Assembly (NCBI GenBank): GCA_009760855.2
Contig: WPIO01000295.1
Coordinates: forward strand, 1 to 64,000
DNA length: 64,000 nucleotides
Direction: 5' to 3'
From: Cristatella mucedo
Taxonomy: Eukaryota > Bryozoa > Phylactolaemata > Cristatellidae
In this document: one piece after another, positions 32,871 through 45,499 of the stretch
How the letters are laid out: each line of letters starts with the position of its first letter
Position numbering within the stretch: position 1 is the stretch's first letter
Program-made: the position numbers and the translations under genes
The notes under the pieces: generated by a model
Told to the model about the DNA's origin: nothing
Database searches by the model: none
Seen by the model: the letters and a program-made list of their open reading frames with translations, nothing else

Positions 32871-35244
32871 TCGAATTTCCGAGGAGTAGGCATACACTAT
32901 ATCTTTTGAAAAAGGTCGCGAACAAAAACCCCACGGACTCTAAGTTTAAAATTGGTCCTGACTTATTCACCTTGCTTCCATCTCAAGGTGACAATGAAGC
33001 TCTATCTTGATCGATTTATGAAACAATGATAAAATGCTTTTCCAGTTTAACATCGTTTGTAATGGAGAATTGTTTCTACTAACACACGAATCGTAGCTAA
33101 CGTTTTCAACGTGATGATATTTAAATCACAAATGAATCAATCAGTTCCAATTGAAGCTACATCATGTTATATATGCATTGACTGATTGTTTTTAACAAAC
33201 CAACAGTTGTGACTGCCTGTACACAGTTGGTGGTGGATGTTGTACCATTGACTGGAACATACTCTCAACCAGCTGCTGTGTCGCCTGGACAGTGAAGTAC
33301 TACTAATGCGGAATTGGTGCGCTAAAGTCCCCTATTGTTAATTTGATTCTTAATAAACCTAAATTTTTTAATTTTTTCAGTATTGTTTTAGTTTTTAAAA
33401 ATCTCAGAGAAAGTAGTGAATGACTTGCAAGGAGCAATCGCAGTAAACAACTCTACTTACTAAAGAATATAATTTTGAATGATTTTGCACTATTGTTACT
33501 CTCTGATTGGCTAAAAAATTTTAATATCGGTTAGACAGTGGCTACTATCATCACGGCCAAGTAAGTCAACTCATGGCTCCACCAAGTTTTCTGGTCGAAC
33601 GATCAACAAATAAGTAAACTGACGAGTTTTATGTCATGGACGAGAATAGTACCATGTGAGGACTCGGTAGTCTTACGACGAGCAATTGTAGCAAGAACTG
33701 AACAACCGAATGATCCTGACAACGGAAATGTAACTTAAAATAATTTTGAGAGCCCTGAAACTAAATCGCCGATAAATAATTCAAAGCGTACTTTAAGGAC
33801 TTTGAACCCAAATTGTCCTTACTCCACCATGTTTCTGTTTTTTTTATAGAAATTGCCACTAATTATGAAATGTAATATGTTTTTATTAAAACACTAAAAG
33901 CAGTTTAATTGGCCTTTGTAGTAAAACTAAGAGGTCTAAGTTTTTATTATATCAGCAATACTGGGGTTAATTAAAGCTGTAGCATTTTTTAATTAAACGA
34001 AGACGCTAAATTAGCTATCATCTACCTAGAATTTCAGGAAAGCTTACTAGAGATCATGATTATTTGTCAATAAATATAACACACAATCATGGTTGTAGCA
34101 TATAATAATCCACCCATAGTAAGCGAGAAGTAAGCGAATAAGGAGATCGCTAGCTTTTTTATGGGAAGCTAGCTAAATCGCAGATGAAACATACAACGAT
34201 ACTGATTGAGATCGTCAATAATCTCTATTAGATCCTACTGATCCCATGTCAGCCTATTTATGAACGATCCTTAAATACTTGCATCATAGCAGTTATTTTT
34301 AACAACTTTACATACAAAAATAAAGGGAATGGCAGAAAAAAGACAATTGTTTATTCTTAAACAAAATTTGCCTATTAAAAGACAAACTATTTGTAAATGC
34401 AATTCCAAACTATAATGATTTATAGATGAACGTAACATGGTAAATGAAGTTATTTCGTAAGACCAATTTACATGGGAGTTGCGCCCCCACCCCGATAGGA
34501 TTTATCTCCTGAACTGCACATTTATTGATATTTCTCAAATACTAATAGAACGTTCGTCAAGCAATTGGCGGAAACAACAAAGGCAAGTTATCTATCTTTT
34601 GATGCGACCCACAGCTGCTGTGATGACCTTCTGATGACCTGTAGAGTTAAGGTCACATGTGTTCTTCATATAAGAAAATGGCTTTTTGATCAAAACCAAC
34701 AGAAACATCCTTACGGAGTCAGCAGTGCTGTAAATGTGCAACAAAGATTTCATGATTACTGATGTAACGACGATTTCAGGATATATATCAGGATTATAGG
34801 TAGCGTTACTTAGGTAGTTCTTGTGGAGCCTTAGGCAGCTATTGATATCATTGATCAAACACTCCTCATCAATCATAGTTCTTATTACACAGACATAAAA
34901 GCTTTGTCTTAAAACTTGGTACACCGAGATACTTGCTCACAGTTTTTTTTTTTTTTTTTTTTACCTTTCACACCGCTTCACTAACTAGCTTTTTATAGCT
35001 TTTTTTACCATGTACGTTAGATAACTTGGCATATGCTTTCCCGACCAGAGTTAAATTGTAATACCTGTTCAATTCAAGTTTTACAGCAATGGCGTAGGCT
35101 ATTTTTTATTACGGTCTTGAAATTTTTGCTATGAATTTCATTCAAAGTTCTGAAGATTAATTTTTTGTCAATTATGGACAGGTATAACTTTGCAATTTCC
35201 TGTATAAGAGTTAAATCCCTTGAGTTGACAATAGAGTCTGCCTT
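32871..35244. other. No gene recognised
   Basis: A/T-rich, with only short ORFs and an 18-base T run near 34946. No repeat signature recognised. Confidence 0.35.
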
Positions 35245-35690
35245 CTTTCAGCAGTGTTTGATCGCCGAAATGCTTGCTTGCTTAGACCGGGACACTACAT
35301 CAAAATCGGTCAATGCTTTGCGACACCACGTCTCGACATCAGTAACTCACTGCTTTCAGTTCTGCTGGCCTGTGTAATCAGGGGCTAAAAGTTTGTGCAA
35401 AACTCTGCAGTTAGGCTTTTCTGTCGTGCGCATCGAAGTTCCCACATCTCACCACTACTTGCCGATGTGCACTAGCTTCAAGTTAAGAAGAGTATTGACT
35501 TTAAGGTGGTGTCACTTAATCTTAAGTTCCTTAATTCTCTTTCTCTAGCCTACCAACGCTAAATACTCCCTTGCTAAGCCGAGCTTTGTACTACTTACTG
35601 TTTTGAATCAAATCGATTAGCTATACCTTTTACAAACCTAAAAACTCTTTGGAGACCAGGCCTTGAGTTCATATTCTCCCAAAGCCAAAG
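35245..35690 (+). mobile_element. Old LINE fragment (ORF2 C-terminus)
   Basis: Diverged copy of the L2-like C-terminal region: LDRDTTSKSVNAL, VQNSAVRLF-type sequence and the TNLKTLWRPGL segment in broken frames. It lacks the 3' UTR and is joined directly to the next copy. Confidence 0.65.
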
Positions 35691-36505
35691 TCACTCACAG
35701 TCAAATCTGCCTACTTTCAGCCACATAATATTGCTAAAATTTGGGCTTGTTTAGATAAGGATACCACGTCCAAGTTGATCCATGCATTCGTGACATCCCG
35801 TCTCGACTTCTGTAACTCACTGCTTGCTGGCCTACCGGTATGTGCGATCAGGCGACTACAGCTGGTGCAAAACTCCGCAGCTAGGCTTGTCTGTCGTGAG
35901 CTTCGCAGTTGCCACATCACACCACTTCTCGCCAACCTTCACTGGCTATCAGTCAAGCAATGGATCGACTTCAAGGTTTTGTCGCTTACTTTTACGTCAC
36001 TTCATTCTTTGGCTCAAGCCTATCTCTCAGATCTACTCCCCGAACCAGACCAAGCATTGTTCTAACCAGATTTTCGGAATCCAATAGTTTACCAATACCT
36101 CGTACAAACCTCAAATCCACTGGAGACCGTGCATTTAGCTCGTATGCTCTCAAAGCCTGAAACTCACTCCCGACTTGCGTCAGGACGTCTCCTGACTTGA
36201 CCACATTTAAAAAGAACTTAAAACACACCTATTTAGGACAGCATTTAGTGGGTCCCTGTGATTCGTCATTCATGTGCTTATGCGTGCTGACACTGTGCAT
36301 GCTGCCACTAACCACATTTGGATGCTGACCATGTGCATGTCACCCTTAACCATGTTATTCATGTTGTTTATCAAGCATGATATTGCTCACCATTCAATTG
36401 TGTTTCCCTTTGCAGCTAATGTAAAAGCGCCTAGAAAGAGATTGAGTTCTCCGATTTCGCTTTATCAAGTGCATTACTATAATTATTATTATTATTATTA
36501 TTAGT
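35691..36505 (+). mobile_element. LINE 3' fragment with (ATT)n tail
   Basis: Runs from the SLDDH-type region (AVKSAYFQPHNIAK-like) through VCAIRRLQLVQNSAARLVCR, the TNLKSTGDRAFSSYALKA segment, 3' UTR, GCGCC hairpin and an ATT tail. Intact-looking 96-codon frame at 35775-36065, then broken. Confidence 0.8.
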
Positions 36506-36810
36506 GATGTCTCGACATCCCCTAACATGACGACATTTAAAAAGATGTGTCAGAACACACCTGTTTCTCTCAGCATTTAGTTGGCCCTAATTATTTTTCC
36601 TTAGTATGCTTACGCCAGCTGAAACTTTGCCAGCTACTATAAACCATATGTACATGTTTACCCTGTGCATGTCACATCTTGCAATGTCATGCTTGATGAT
36701 ACTGCGAGTGTTGTTACTAATCATTTGGTCATGCCTTCTTTACAGCATCTGTAAAGCGCCTAGAAAGAGTTGCACTTTTCTGAGGACGGCATACTAATGT
36801 GTTATTATTA
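36506..36810 (+). mobile_element. LINE 3' end, third in a head-to-tail series
   Basis: Diverged copy of the last about 300 bp: SPNMTTFKKMCQNTPVSLSA-like end of ORF2, 3' UTR, AAAGCGCCTAGAAAGAGTTG hairpin half and a short ATT tail. It begins exactly at the tail of the preceding copy. Confidence 0.7.
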
Positions 36811-37410
36811 AAAAAAGCAAAAGTTTCCAGAAAGTCCAACTTTTTATCATTTTTGAAGATTCTGATTTTGTATGCATGCATGCAGCAGTTTTCGAGCAGA
36901 GAGATATTGTCAACGGGTGCTGGTTAGGGTTTCGAAACCTGTGCAATTTCAACATATTAGGCACTCTGAGATTCTTTTCTCAACAAAATCTCCGTGTATA
37001 ACGAGAAATGACAACTAAGTATAATTTGCGATGGCTAGAGAGCGATACGGAGCAACTCTAGATTACGAAATATGCTATACAACTATATTTAACCAAGGTA
37101 CTTATGTATCGGCAGCTACCATTTGGAGACTGCACAGACTGGAGCTCAGTGGCTTTTAAAGGTAGTATAACAGAACGGTAGAAAATGTTGCCAATAATCA
37201 TGGGCAATAGTTTGATCGTACAAACACTTTATTAGTTAATTGAATCTCCAATCCAGTCTCGAAGAGGTTTTCGTGCTCAGCCCGCCACTTCACTTCACTT
37301 CCGGCCCCAGATTTGGTCACTGTTGTCACTTCTTGTCGTCATTATTCAGATAACTTTTGTTATTGTTGTCTCCTCAGCTGTTTTTCTCTATCAGCCCATT
37401 TGCGACCGCC
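36811..37410. other. No gene recognised
   Basis: Spacer between the LINE series and the candidate glycine-rich gene's 3' end. Nothing diagnostic. Confidence 0.35.
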
Positions 37411-37708
37411 CTATCCGCGTCCACCACCTACTGCTCTGTTCCATCCACCACCGCTCGTACCACTGTTCCATCCACCACCGCCCGATCCACTATTCCATCC
37501 ACCACCACCGATCGATCCACCTCCTCCACTGTTCCATCTAACAGCGGCTGTGCTGGCTGTTAAAAAAGAAACGAGAAATGCGATGCCAAAGGTGCTACCC
37601 ACGCAAAATAGATAAATAAATGAGCTCAGCTTATGAGTAAAGCTATAAATTCCGACTTGGTTACCTGCAATCAATACCAACAAAGATCATGACGTGCATG
37701 AGCTTCAT
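37411..37708 (-). CDS. Candidate two-exon gene for a small Gly/Trp-rich secreted peptide
   Basis: Exon 1 (37708-37678) encodes MKLMHVMIFV plus one base; a 121-bp intron with GT (37677-37676) and TTCTTTTTTAACAG acceptor follows; exon 2 (37556-37411) completes a 58-residue product. The N-terminal 15 residues (MKLMHVMIFVASTAA) look like a short signal peptide. The rest is three imperfect units of GGGGWNSG type ending GGGRG. A TATA box lies about 75 bp upstream of the ATG. Composition resembles Gly-rich antimicrobial or matrix peptides, which is inference only. The opposite strand also has ORFs across this repeat, so strand choice rests on the TATA box, splice sites and signal sequence. Confidence 0.45.
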
Positions 37709-37781
37709 CGTTGGTTTTTTTGTGGTTGTGTGCAGCCAAACGTATAGGTTTTGAAATGTCTTTCTTGAGAGGTTCTCAGGC

Positions 37782-37789
37782 TATATAAA
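37782..37789 (-). promoter_or_regulatory. TATA box for the Gly-rich peptide gene
   Basis: Minus strand TTTATATA, about 75 bp 5' of the ATG at 37708, allowing a leader of roughly 45 nt. Confidence 0.4.
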
Positions 37790-38261
37790 CAGTCAGAACC
37801 TGGGTATAATGAATGTTTCAGCAGCGTACAATGCTTTGAACCTATTCATCGTATTGCTTCTTACGCGAAATTCCAAAGAAGAGGTGATTCAACGGACAAT
37901 TACAAAGGGTACCACATACATTTTATGCGGATTTATCAGTCAGCGATGGTAACCTATGACCACCATCATCATCCCCGTCCCAGCATATGTGGCAAGTTCT
38001 ATGGTCGCCAATGAAATTTATTAACCAACAACCGGGGGACGGAGGAAGTGCTGATGCACTGAGGTTGCTGCATATGACAGTAAGGGCACATCCACAGGTT
38101 CAAATTCCGATATTTCCGCAACAAAGAATCTGAACTATGCATGAATACATAACTGCCATTGTCACCCCATATGTGAAGATGCCGTAAGGCGGAGGTTCCT
38201 TCCCTAGTATTACTAAATGAACCGATGATGTTAGTCGTTCAAATGTGCCTAAATTCGTCTA

Positions 38262-38640
38262 AATCAGAAGTCTTTGATAAATCCAATGGAGATCAGCTGC
38301 AGTTGTGTCTCCTCTGTAATCTAGCATTCCGGCCTCTGTAGTTGCAGTAATTTATCGGCTGTACTACACTTACCATATTGTCTGGAAGTTCATTACTCAG
38401 AAAACGAGTGACAGTCGCTTACTTTAATATAACTCTGCGGCCTTAAACTTTTTTATGTGCCAAACTCATGGCTTTTCAGTCAAAATTTTCACTGGAAACA
38501 TTTCTTTCTTCTTTGATGTACTACTGAAGTACTACTGTCTTCGTAGAAACTTTCTTGCAGGGTCAGGTAGCACTCATATTTGAGTTCCGTTGCGTTTCCG
38601 TAGCGAAGCTATTCGGTCATCTCGTCCTTTCTTTTGATAA
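38262..38640 (+). repeat. Dispersed repeat, copy 1
   Basis: Matches 45075-45495 along most of its length. Shared words include GAGATCAGCTGCAGTTGT (GAGAGCAGCTGCAGTTGT in copy 2), GCATTCCGGC, GTGACAGTC-CTTACTTT and GGAA-CATTTCTTTCTT. No coding capacity. Confidence 0.7.
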
Positions 38641-39364
38641 GTTATAGGGATGCAGTGGAAATCACAGCCATTGAGGCAATTATAATTTACTAATTTGTAA
38701 ATAGGTTTTTAGATATTCATTTATTATTAGATCTTGTACCTAACTACGAATCATTCAAGACTTGTTTGTAATTTCATTAGGTGTGTTAGAGCTCTCTTTA
38801 AATGTAGTGAGAATCATCCAAGCATACAATTTACTACGATAAGAAAAATCCAATTTTGGTCGAAGTCTCGCCTCGCTTATTAAGACATTTAGGAAAACCT
38901 AATCTCTTAAATGCAGTAATAAACTCTATTTTTATAAATTTAATTCTAGGTGCATGTAACTATATTCAAAGATACGTGTACGACTGTAAATACAAGCCTG
39001 CATCATTGATTGTGCTAGTCAAAAAGCCCACGTACTCTGTATGCCAACATGAATAAAAACGAATGTGCCAATTATCATCCTTTCCATTGACGTCAACGAT
39101 AGTATTCCTCGACCTGTGTAATCAGTGGTGGAATCAGCGAACATTAAACTAGACCCCAACATGGAGGAAATGAGGGAGGGTAGTGACTTAGGCCGAACCT
39201 TATATCAGGTTAGTGCAGGAGCTGGTGCAGAGGCTGTCTGATTGGAGACGGAGGAAGTGGGTTATATTGCATACCCTCTGTATCTTATCAACTTTTAGCA
39301 ATCTGATTCACGAAGTTAACGACTTCTGGAACTATAGACCACTTCAATTTAGTAAATACCTAAC

Positions 39365-40264
39365 CGGTAATGAGATCTTCTGTCGAATCAGCTCGGAATC
39401 TAGGTGTCATATTCCAAAGCGACCTCTCGTTAGACGACCATATCAGCTCCACAGTCAAATCCGCCTATTTTCAGCTTCATAACATTGCTAAAATTCGGTC
39501 TTGTTTAGATAAAAATACCACGTCCAAGTTAGTTCATGCATTCGTGACATCCCGTCTCGACTTCTGCAACTCACTGCTAACTGGCCTACCAGCATGTGCG
39601 ATCAGGCGATTGCAGCTTGTGCAGAACTCTGCAGCTAGGCTTGTCTGTCGTGAGCGTCGCAGTTGCCACATTACTCTACTTCTCGCCGACCTACACTGGC
39701 TACCAGTCAAGCAACGGATTGGCTTCAAGGTTTTGTCGCTCACTTTTAGGTCCCTTCATTCTATGGCTCCAGCCTATCTGTCAGATATACTACCCCATCA
39801 GGCCAAGCATCGTACCACCCGCTTTTCGGAATCCAACAGTCTAGAAATACCTCATACAAACCTTAAATCCTTTGGAGACCGTGCATTTAGTTCATATGCT
39901 CCCAAAGCCTGGAACTCCCTCCCGACCTGCGTCAGAACATCCCCTGACCTGACCACATTTAAAAGGAACCTAAAAAAACACACCTATTAGGACAGCATTT
40001 AGTGGGTCCCTGTGATTCGTCTTTGATGTGCTTATGCGTGCTGACACTGTGCATGCTGCCACTAACCACATTTGCATGCTGACCCTGTGCATGTCACCCC
40101 TAACCATATTATTCATTTTCGTTTGTTTTTCAAGCATGATTTTTTCTTACCATTCAATTGCATTTCACTTTACAGCAAATGTAATGCGCCTAGAGAGAGA
40201 GAGAGATTAATTCTCTGAGGGCGCTTTATCAAGTGAATTATTATTATTATTTATTATTATTATC
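39365..40264 (+). mobile_element. LINE 3' fragment, longest intact C-terminal frame
   Basis: Contains a 206-codon open frame (39370-39990) covering LGVIFQSDLSLDDHISSTVK, CAIRRLQLVQNSAARLVCRE, the HWLPVKQRIGFKVL core and TNLKSFGDRAFSSYAPKAWN. This is followed by the 3' UTR, the hairpin and (ATT)n at 40240-40262. 5'-truncated. It is the least damaged LINE copy in the window. Confidence 0.85.
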
Positions 40265-42289
40265 TCAGTTGAGGCAACTGGCAAAACATACTTTCATCTG
40301 TTAGAGCAGAAACTTCAACGAAACTTTAAAAGAATCAAAGTACACGATCATGTAGCATCTTTAGCTAGTTACATTTTAAATGAAGAAAACATTTGTTGAT
40401 AATTTCAGACCAGCCAAGCAATTATTTTTAGACCCAGTTTCCATATTTAGGCAATCAACTGTAATAAACCGGACTGACTGCTGAACTAACAGACCAGGCC
40501 CCAAAAGCATGATAATTCAGTTTTCCTGTCGTTTCTCCCTGAACTCGAATTGAATAGAAGGAAACATTTGGCTGGCACTTTATCTTAATGCCATCTGGAT
40601 TATTTGTTTTTCGTTGTTCGAAGGGCGGCATGGCAATTGATCTCAAAACGATCATAGAGCAGGGACTTTCTTTTAGACTTGGTGAAAGTAATTCGTTTAA
40701 ATATGTTTACCTTCTGCAAATAGTGTGCTGCCATTTCACCAGCAAGGAGCTTCGGGAACCTGCCCTTAGATATCTACGTGCATCCTCACATTTCAAACTG
40801 GATTCTTCGATCGTATTTAAAGCGGGCTCACTTTATTTAAGCTCTTTTTGTGGGGTTACGGTAAGTACATAACAGGGCCATACAGAAACGTATCTCGTCA
40901 TTCATAGCCACTGGGGTCAGTAGCCAGAGAAGATACGTTTGGTCACAGTAGCCTTAAATACTGACAAAAGCCATCAGTATTCCGTGCTTTCTCCTAAACT
41001 TATCGTGGCTATGTGACTTACAGAGAAGGTAACCTTATAGACAACTTGAACTAGTGTCTATCAAGTAGACTAGATAAGCCAGCATGTACAAGAAAAGCTA
41101 GCCTCTCCTATGCCGAAGTGACCGCTTCTGTCAAGGCAAAAGAGTAGTGAAGATAGCTAGGGTTTCTAACGTAAAAAAGGATAATACGTTAAAATCTACT
41201 TTCGTAAAATATGCAACTCCAAAAATGACTGATATATAGCTTAGTTGTAAAAGTAAGTAGGTGCTCGTATACTAATAATACAGCACGAGCCTATTTTCCA
41301 CTTTTACGTTAAATCCACAGAGCTCATGCAACTTCCGTGAGATGTCTCATGTTCTTTGCACACTGGACGCTCCCATTGGCTGCCTCACTCTGGCTAATGC
41401 CTCAGAAAAGCCAACGTGGCTAACCTTAATGAATGAAAAGACATCATTCGTACTCTGCCCAACTGACTTGCCAACGCCGTGATGATAAAAAGGATAGGCT
41501 CCTACTTCTTCATCAAGGTACTTAAAAGACAGCCGATGTGAACAAGAAGAAGATCTAGGCCCGCGACAATGACGTTGTTCAGTTTCAGATGGGCATATTT
41601 CAAGAACGACAGGTCAAAATGAGACATGTGACCCGAAATTACAGATTTTATCTTCTGCAACCCACATGCCAATCTTCAGTTGAATCTCTTTCGTCTGATC
41701 AATAATCGCCGTGTACAGAGCTTAGACGCTAGGTCCATCACCTGCAGTAAGATCAACGGTTTTCTAAAAGTCCTTGTAAAATTCCTGATGCGCTTCTCAT
41801 TCTGTTACAGGCATTACACAGACGCGTGACATGGCATGCAGAGTGGCTGCGGATGCTTTCCGGGCCACCCACGGTTGGATGGCTGCTTCGAAGACCATCT
41901 TCGGGTAGCATATACCAAAGTTCTAGGCTTTACTAAACTACATATTTGTAAAGTGCCTTTAACAAGGGCGGTCGCAATTATTTTCCAGCTCAATGAGATT
42001 CACGCAATTGTTGTTGTACACTATACCGTTATGGTAGTGCCCACTTGGTCAGGAAGGAACGCCGATTTCCTCCAGCTAGGGGCAAGGGTCGCAATAAGCT
42101 GCCTACTGTGGCGGCTTTGTAGGCCAACAGTCTGTCTGATGCTGTAAGTGCCCAGCTGGGGTCTATGGCCCAAGCCTCATGTGTGAACCTGTCAAAAGCC
42201 ATCGTAAGATTATGATTAAATGAAAAACTAGTATTTAAATTCATAGTTTACTGCTGTTTCAGTGGTTTAATTATCCGTATACCAACATT
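40265..42289. other. No gene recognised
   Basis: ORFs of up to 103 codons without domains. A short imperfect hairpin around TAGGTGCTCGTATACTAATA at about 41258 was noted, with no further support for an element. Confidence 0.35.
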
Positions 42290-42485
42290 TTTTATCAATG
42301 GATGAGCATCTAAATATAATATTAGCTAATTTAACCTAATTTTGTATAGCAGCAGAAGAGTCGTATTGGCTGTCTACACCGCTTGCAGTTGACCATAAAG
42401 GATCTCCTACTGCATGATTCGAGCCCACGACCTCCGTCGTAAAGAGCAAGCACTTTACCTACATCACGGCTTCAAGCACCCGTAT
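42290..42485 (-). repeat. tRNA-derived SINE, family A, minus strand
   Basis: Read on the minus strand: GTAGGTAAAGTGCTTGCTC (A box side), GTCGTGGGCTCGAATCATGC (B box), GGAGATCCTTTATGG and a 3' part CTATACAAAATTAGGTTAAA that matches the 32200 copy. Confidence 0.6.
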
Positions 42486-42768
42486 GAAAGAGCTTGAACA
42501 ACGTTTACCTCAGCTAATGTGGCATCACTTATCATAGAATCGTGATTCTGTTGCTACGGTCACTGTGCCAAAAGATAAAAGTTAAACGTTACTGCCATCC
42601 ACTGCATACACTCAATTATGTACTCCAACCCTAAAGGAAAACGAAACCTAGCCATAGTTCATAAATACACAGAAACCCTAAATATTACAATTATAATCGT
42701 TGTTCCTAAAAAAAATATATATATATCCAGGACACTAATCTCTAAAATCTGCATTGCAAATCAGGATA

Positions 42769-43482
42769 CAGTGGTACCTCTTCTTACGAGTGTCGCGACT
42801 TACGAGTGTTTGGAGTTACGAGCTGTCTCTCGGCCGATTTTCTACTTTGAGTTGCGAGCTAAAATTCGGGTTACCCTACGACCCGGGCGTGACGCCAAGG
42901 GCAGGCCTGTTGGTTCGCTTCCAGACAGACTCGAGCCAGCCATCGTCGTGCTTCAACCCACAAGATCGCCAGACTCCAGTGTTAAATCCGACTACGGCAG
43001 GACCAGCTAAGTACGTACTCTATTTAGGTAATATCATTGAGTAAGAGTTCATCGCATAACTTATAACGATCGCTGCGTCCGCATACAAGCCCAGCCAATA
43101 AACTGAAAGCTTGGAAACCCTGGCGAAAGGGCGAAAGTCGGCAAAGAAGATTCAGATATTCATTTCAGCCTTTCTCCTCTAACTCTATTAGCATCTTCAA
43201 AACGTCTAATCTTTAAGTTACTCATGTACATTATGATTAATATAACCCGTTTATTTCGAGGCATTCTAATGTATTGTTTTTAATACAATATTCGTTGTAT
43301 TATAAGTACATTTTTTAATATAAAAATATGTGACAAGAATCGCAGTGTTTTGCGGAGGTGCGGAACGGTTTAATGGCATTTCAATTCATATCAACACGGA
43401 AAATGTTTATGACATTCGAGCAATTTAATATACGAGCTCTGGCACAGAACGAATTGAACTCGTAAAAGCCGAGGTACCACTG
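42769..43482. mobile_element. pogo/Tigger-like MITE (714 bp)
   Basis: Begins CAGTGGTACCTC and ends GAGGTACCACTG, flanked on both sides by TA, the target duplication of Tc1/mariner-pogo elements. Inner TIR parts are diverged (CTTACGAG versus CTTTTACGAG read inward). No transposase; ORFs across it are incidental. Confidence 0.8.
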
Positions 43483-44099
43483 TAATCAATACTTGCCTTT
43501 GAAACTCTAAATCCTAAGATCCAGTTTAGCAAAAACATAATATTTATATGCAAACGTTCACAATCCATATCCACTTACAAAATTGTAAAAATGATGTCAT
43601 TATTGCAATTGGCATAGTGCCAATAGCAAGATCCATGTCACCATTTATAGGTATGCATTGAAGAAGTCGCTAGTTTGCTACGTTAGCCACACTCCAGCAT
43701 GCGGGTGTTCCATACGCGGAACTCTTGGCTCTCGTGATGAACATCGTGATGAACATCGTGATATGAACATCAAACACAATTATGGTTAACGGGAAAACCT
43801 GCTACTCAATTCCTGTAACTCAATCGCAGGCCCTGGGATCGCTTCATCGACTAGAACTTTCACAAAATGCTGTTGCTACGTGGCTTACTCAGGTCCTTTT
43901 TTTATGTCTCCTTGAAACTTCAGATTAGTTCAAATAATATAGCAGTCAAGCCGTCTATACATTCTCTGGTATTTCACACATAGCTGCAATGCCTCTGGCA
44001 ACGCAACAACACTCCTCAAGGGCTTCAGGACTTTGATTCAGCCAATTGCTCTTGGTTGGCCCGGTTGTACGTTCTCCTAGTGTTTCCACTGCTACCTAG

Positions 44100-45065
44100 G
44101 CAAACAAAATCGGCTCTGCCAGCATACGACCTGTTGAATCTGCATGAAATCTAGGTGTAACTATCCAAAGTGGTGTTTCGTTTTAATAATAATAATAATA
44201 ACAGTCTTTATAAAGCGCCCTCAGAGAACTCAATCTCTTTCTAGTGCAAGTTTCATTAGACGACCAAATCAGATTCACAGTCAAGTCTGCCCACTTTCAG
44301 CTACATAGCATTGCTAAAATTTGGGCTTCTTTAGACAGGAATACCACATCGAAGTTGGTCCACGCATTTGTGACGTCATATCTAGACATCGGTAACTCAC
44401 TGCTTTCCGGTCTACCGGCCTGTGCAATCAGGCGCCTACAGCCGGTGCAAAGATTTGCAGCTAGGCTTATCTGGCGTGAACGTCGCCATGGCCCATAACA
44501 CCACTTCTTGCTGACCTGCACTGGCTCCCAGTCAAGCAACGTATCGACGTCGAGGTTTCGCCACTCACTTTTAGGTCCCTTCATTATTTGGCTCCTGCCT
44601 GCCTATCAGATCTACCCCCTCCCCCCCCACCAGGCTAAGCATCGTATCACCCGCTTTTCGGAATCTAATTGTTTATCTATACCTTTTAAGAAACTCGAAA
44701 CCCGCCTTTGGAGACCGTTTATTTAGTCCGTATGGTCCCAAAACCTGGAGCTTACTCCCGACTTGTGCCAAGATACCTACTGACTCGACCCCATTCAAAA
44801 ATAAGCTAAAAAACGCATCTATTTATCATAGCATTAAGTAGGTCTATGTGATTTGTCCTTAATGTGCTTGTGCGTGCTGACATCGTTGATGCTGCCACTA
44901 ACCACACCTGCAGGCTGACCCTATGTGTGTCCCCCCTAACCATGTTATTCTTGTTGTTTATTGATCATGCTACCGCTAACCATTCGATCTTCCTTCCTTT
45001 GCAGCAGATGTAAAGTGCCTAGAACCAGACTGAGTTCTCTGAGAGTGCTTTATCAAAGGTCCTAT
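44100..45065 (+). mobile_element. LINE 3' fragment with a tiny nested insertion
   Basis: Starts with an IGSASIRPVESA-type segment, is interrupted at 44184-44246, and resumes with SLDDQIRFTVKSAHFQLHSI and ACAIRRLQPVQRFAARLIWR. It ends with the 3' UTR and hairpin; the tail is a short ATTGTTGTT. Several frameshifts. Confidence 0.8.
44184..44246 (-). mobile_element. 62-bp LINE 3'-end insertion
   Basis: Reverse-strand copy of only the last about 60 bp of the LINE: TTCTAGAAAGAG-type stem, TTGAGTTCTCTGAGGGCGCT and an (ATT)n tail. It splits the frame of the plus-strand LINE, so it is a real insertion with extreme 5' truncation. It retains essentially only the hairpin and tail. Confidence 0.75.
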
Positions 45066-45074
45066 AATTGTTGT

Positions 45075-45495
45075 TATGAATGGGCTTCCTGCTCAGTGAT
45101 TTATCAAGTCTAGATCAAAGATCTTTGGAAAATCTAATGGAGAGCAGCTGCAGTTGTCTATTCTTTATAGTCTAGCACAAGCATTCCGGCATCTCTAGGT
45201 GCAGTAACTTTTTGGTTACAATGCACTTACCTTAGTGTCTGGAAGCTAATAACTCATTAACGGGTGACAGTCACTTACTTTGATATAAATCTGCTGAATT
45301 AGACGTTTATATTTGAAAAAAACCGATGGCATTGCAGTCAAAGTTTTCATTGGAAGCATTTCTTTCTTTTTTAATGTATACACCGAAGAACTGCTGCCTC
45401 ATTAGAAAGTTCATCGCAGAGTCCAGTAGCGATAATTTTAGGGCCATCGAAGACTAAGCAAATCGGGCATTTCGTTCTTTCTTTAGATACCTTAT
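45075..45495 (+). repeat. Dispersed repeat, copy 2
   Basis: Diverged duplicate of 38262-38640 lying directly after a LINE tail. No coding capacity recognised and no TIR or tRNA-like head seen. Confidence 0.7.
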
Positions 45496-45499
45496 AAAT

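Noticed and set aside
37313..37615. Plus-strand Pro/His-rich ORFs across the Gly-rich repeat
   Set aside because: Opposite-strand reading of the same tandem repeat; the minus strand has the TATA box, intron and signal sequence.
44297..44584. Minus-strand ORFs across LINE copies (also 35717-35935, 39534-39743)
   Set aside because: Antisense shadows of the LINE ORF2 C-terminal region; they recur identically in each copy.
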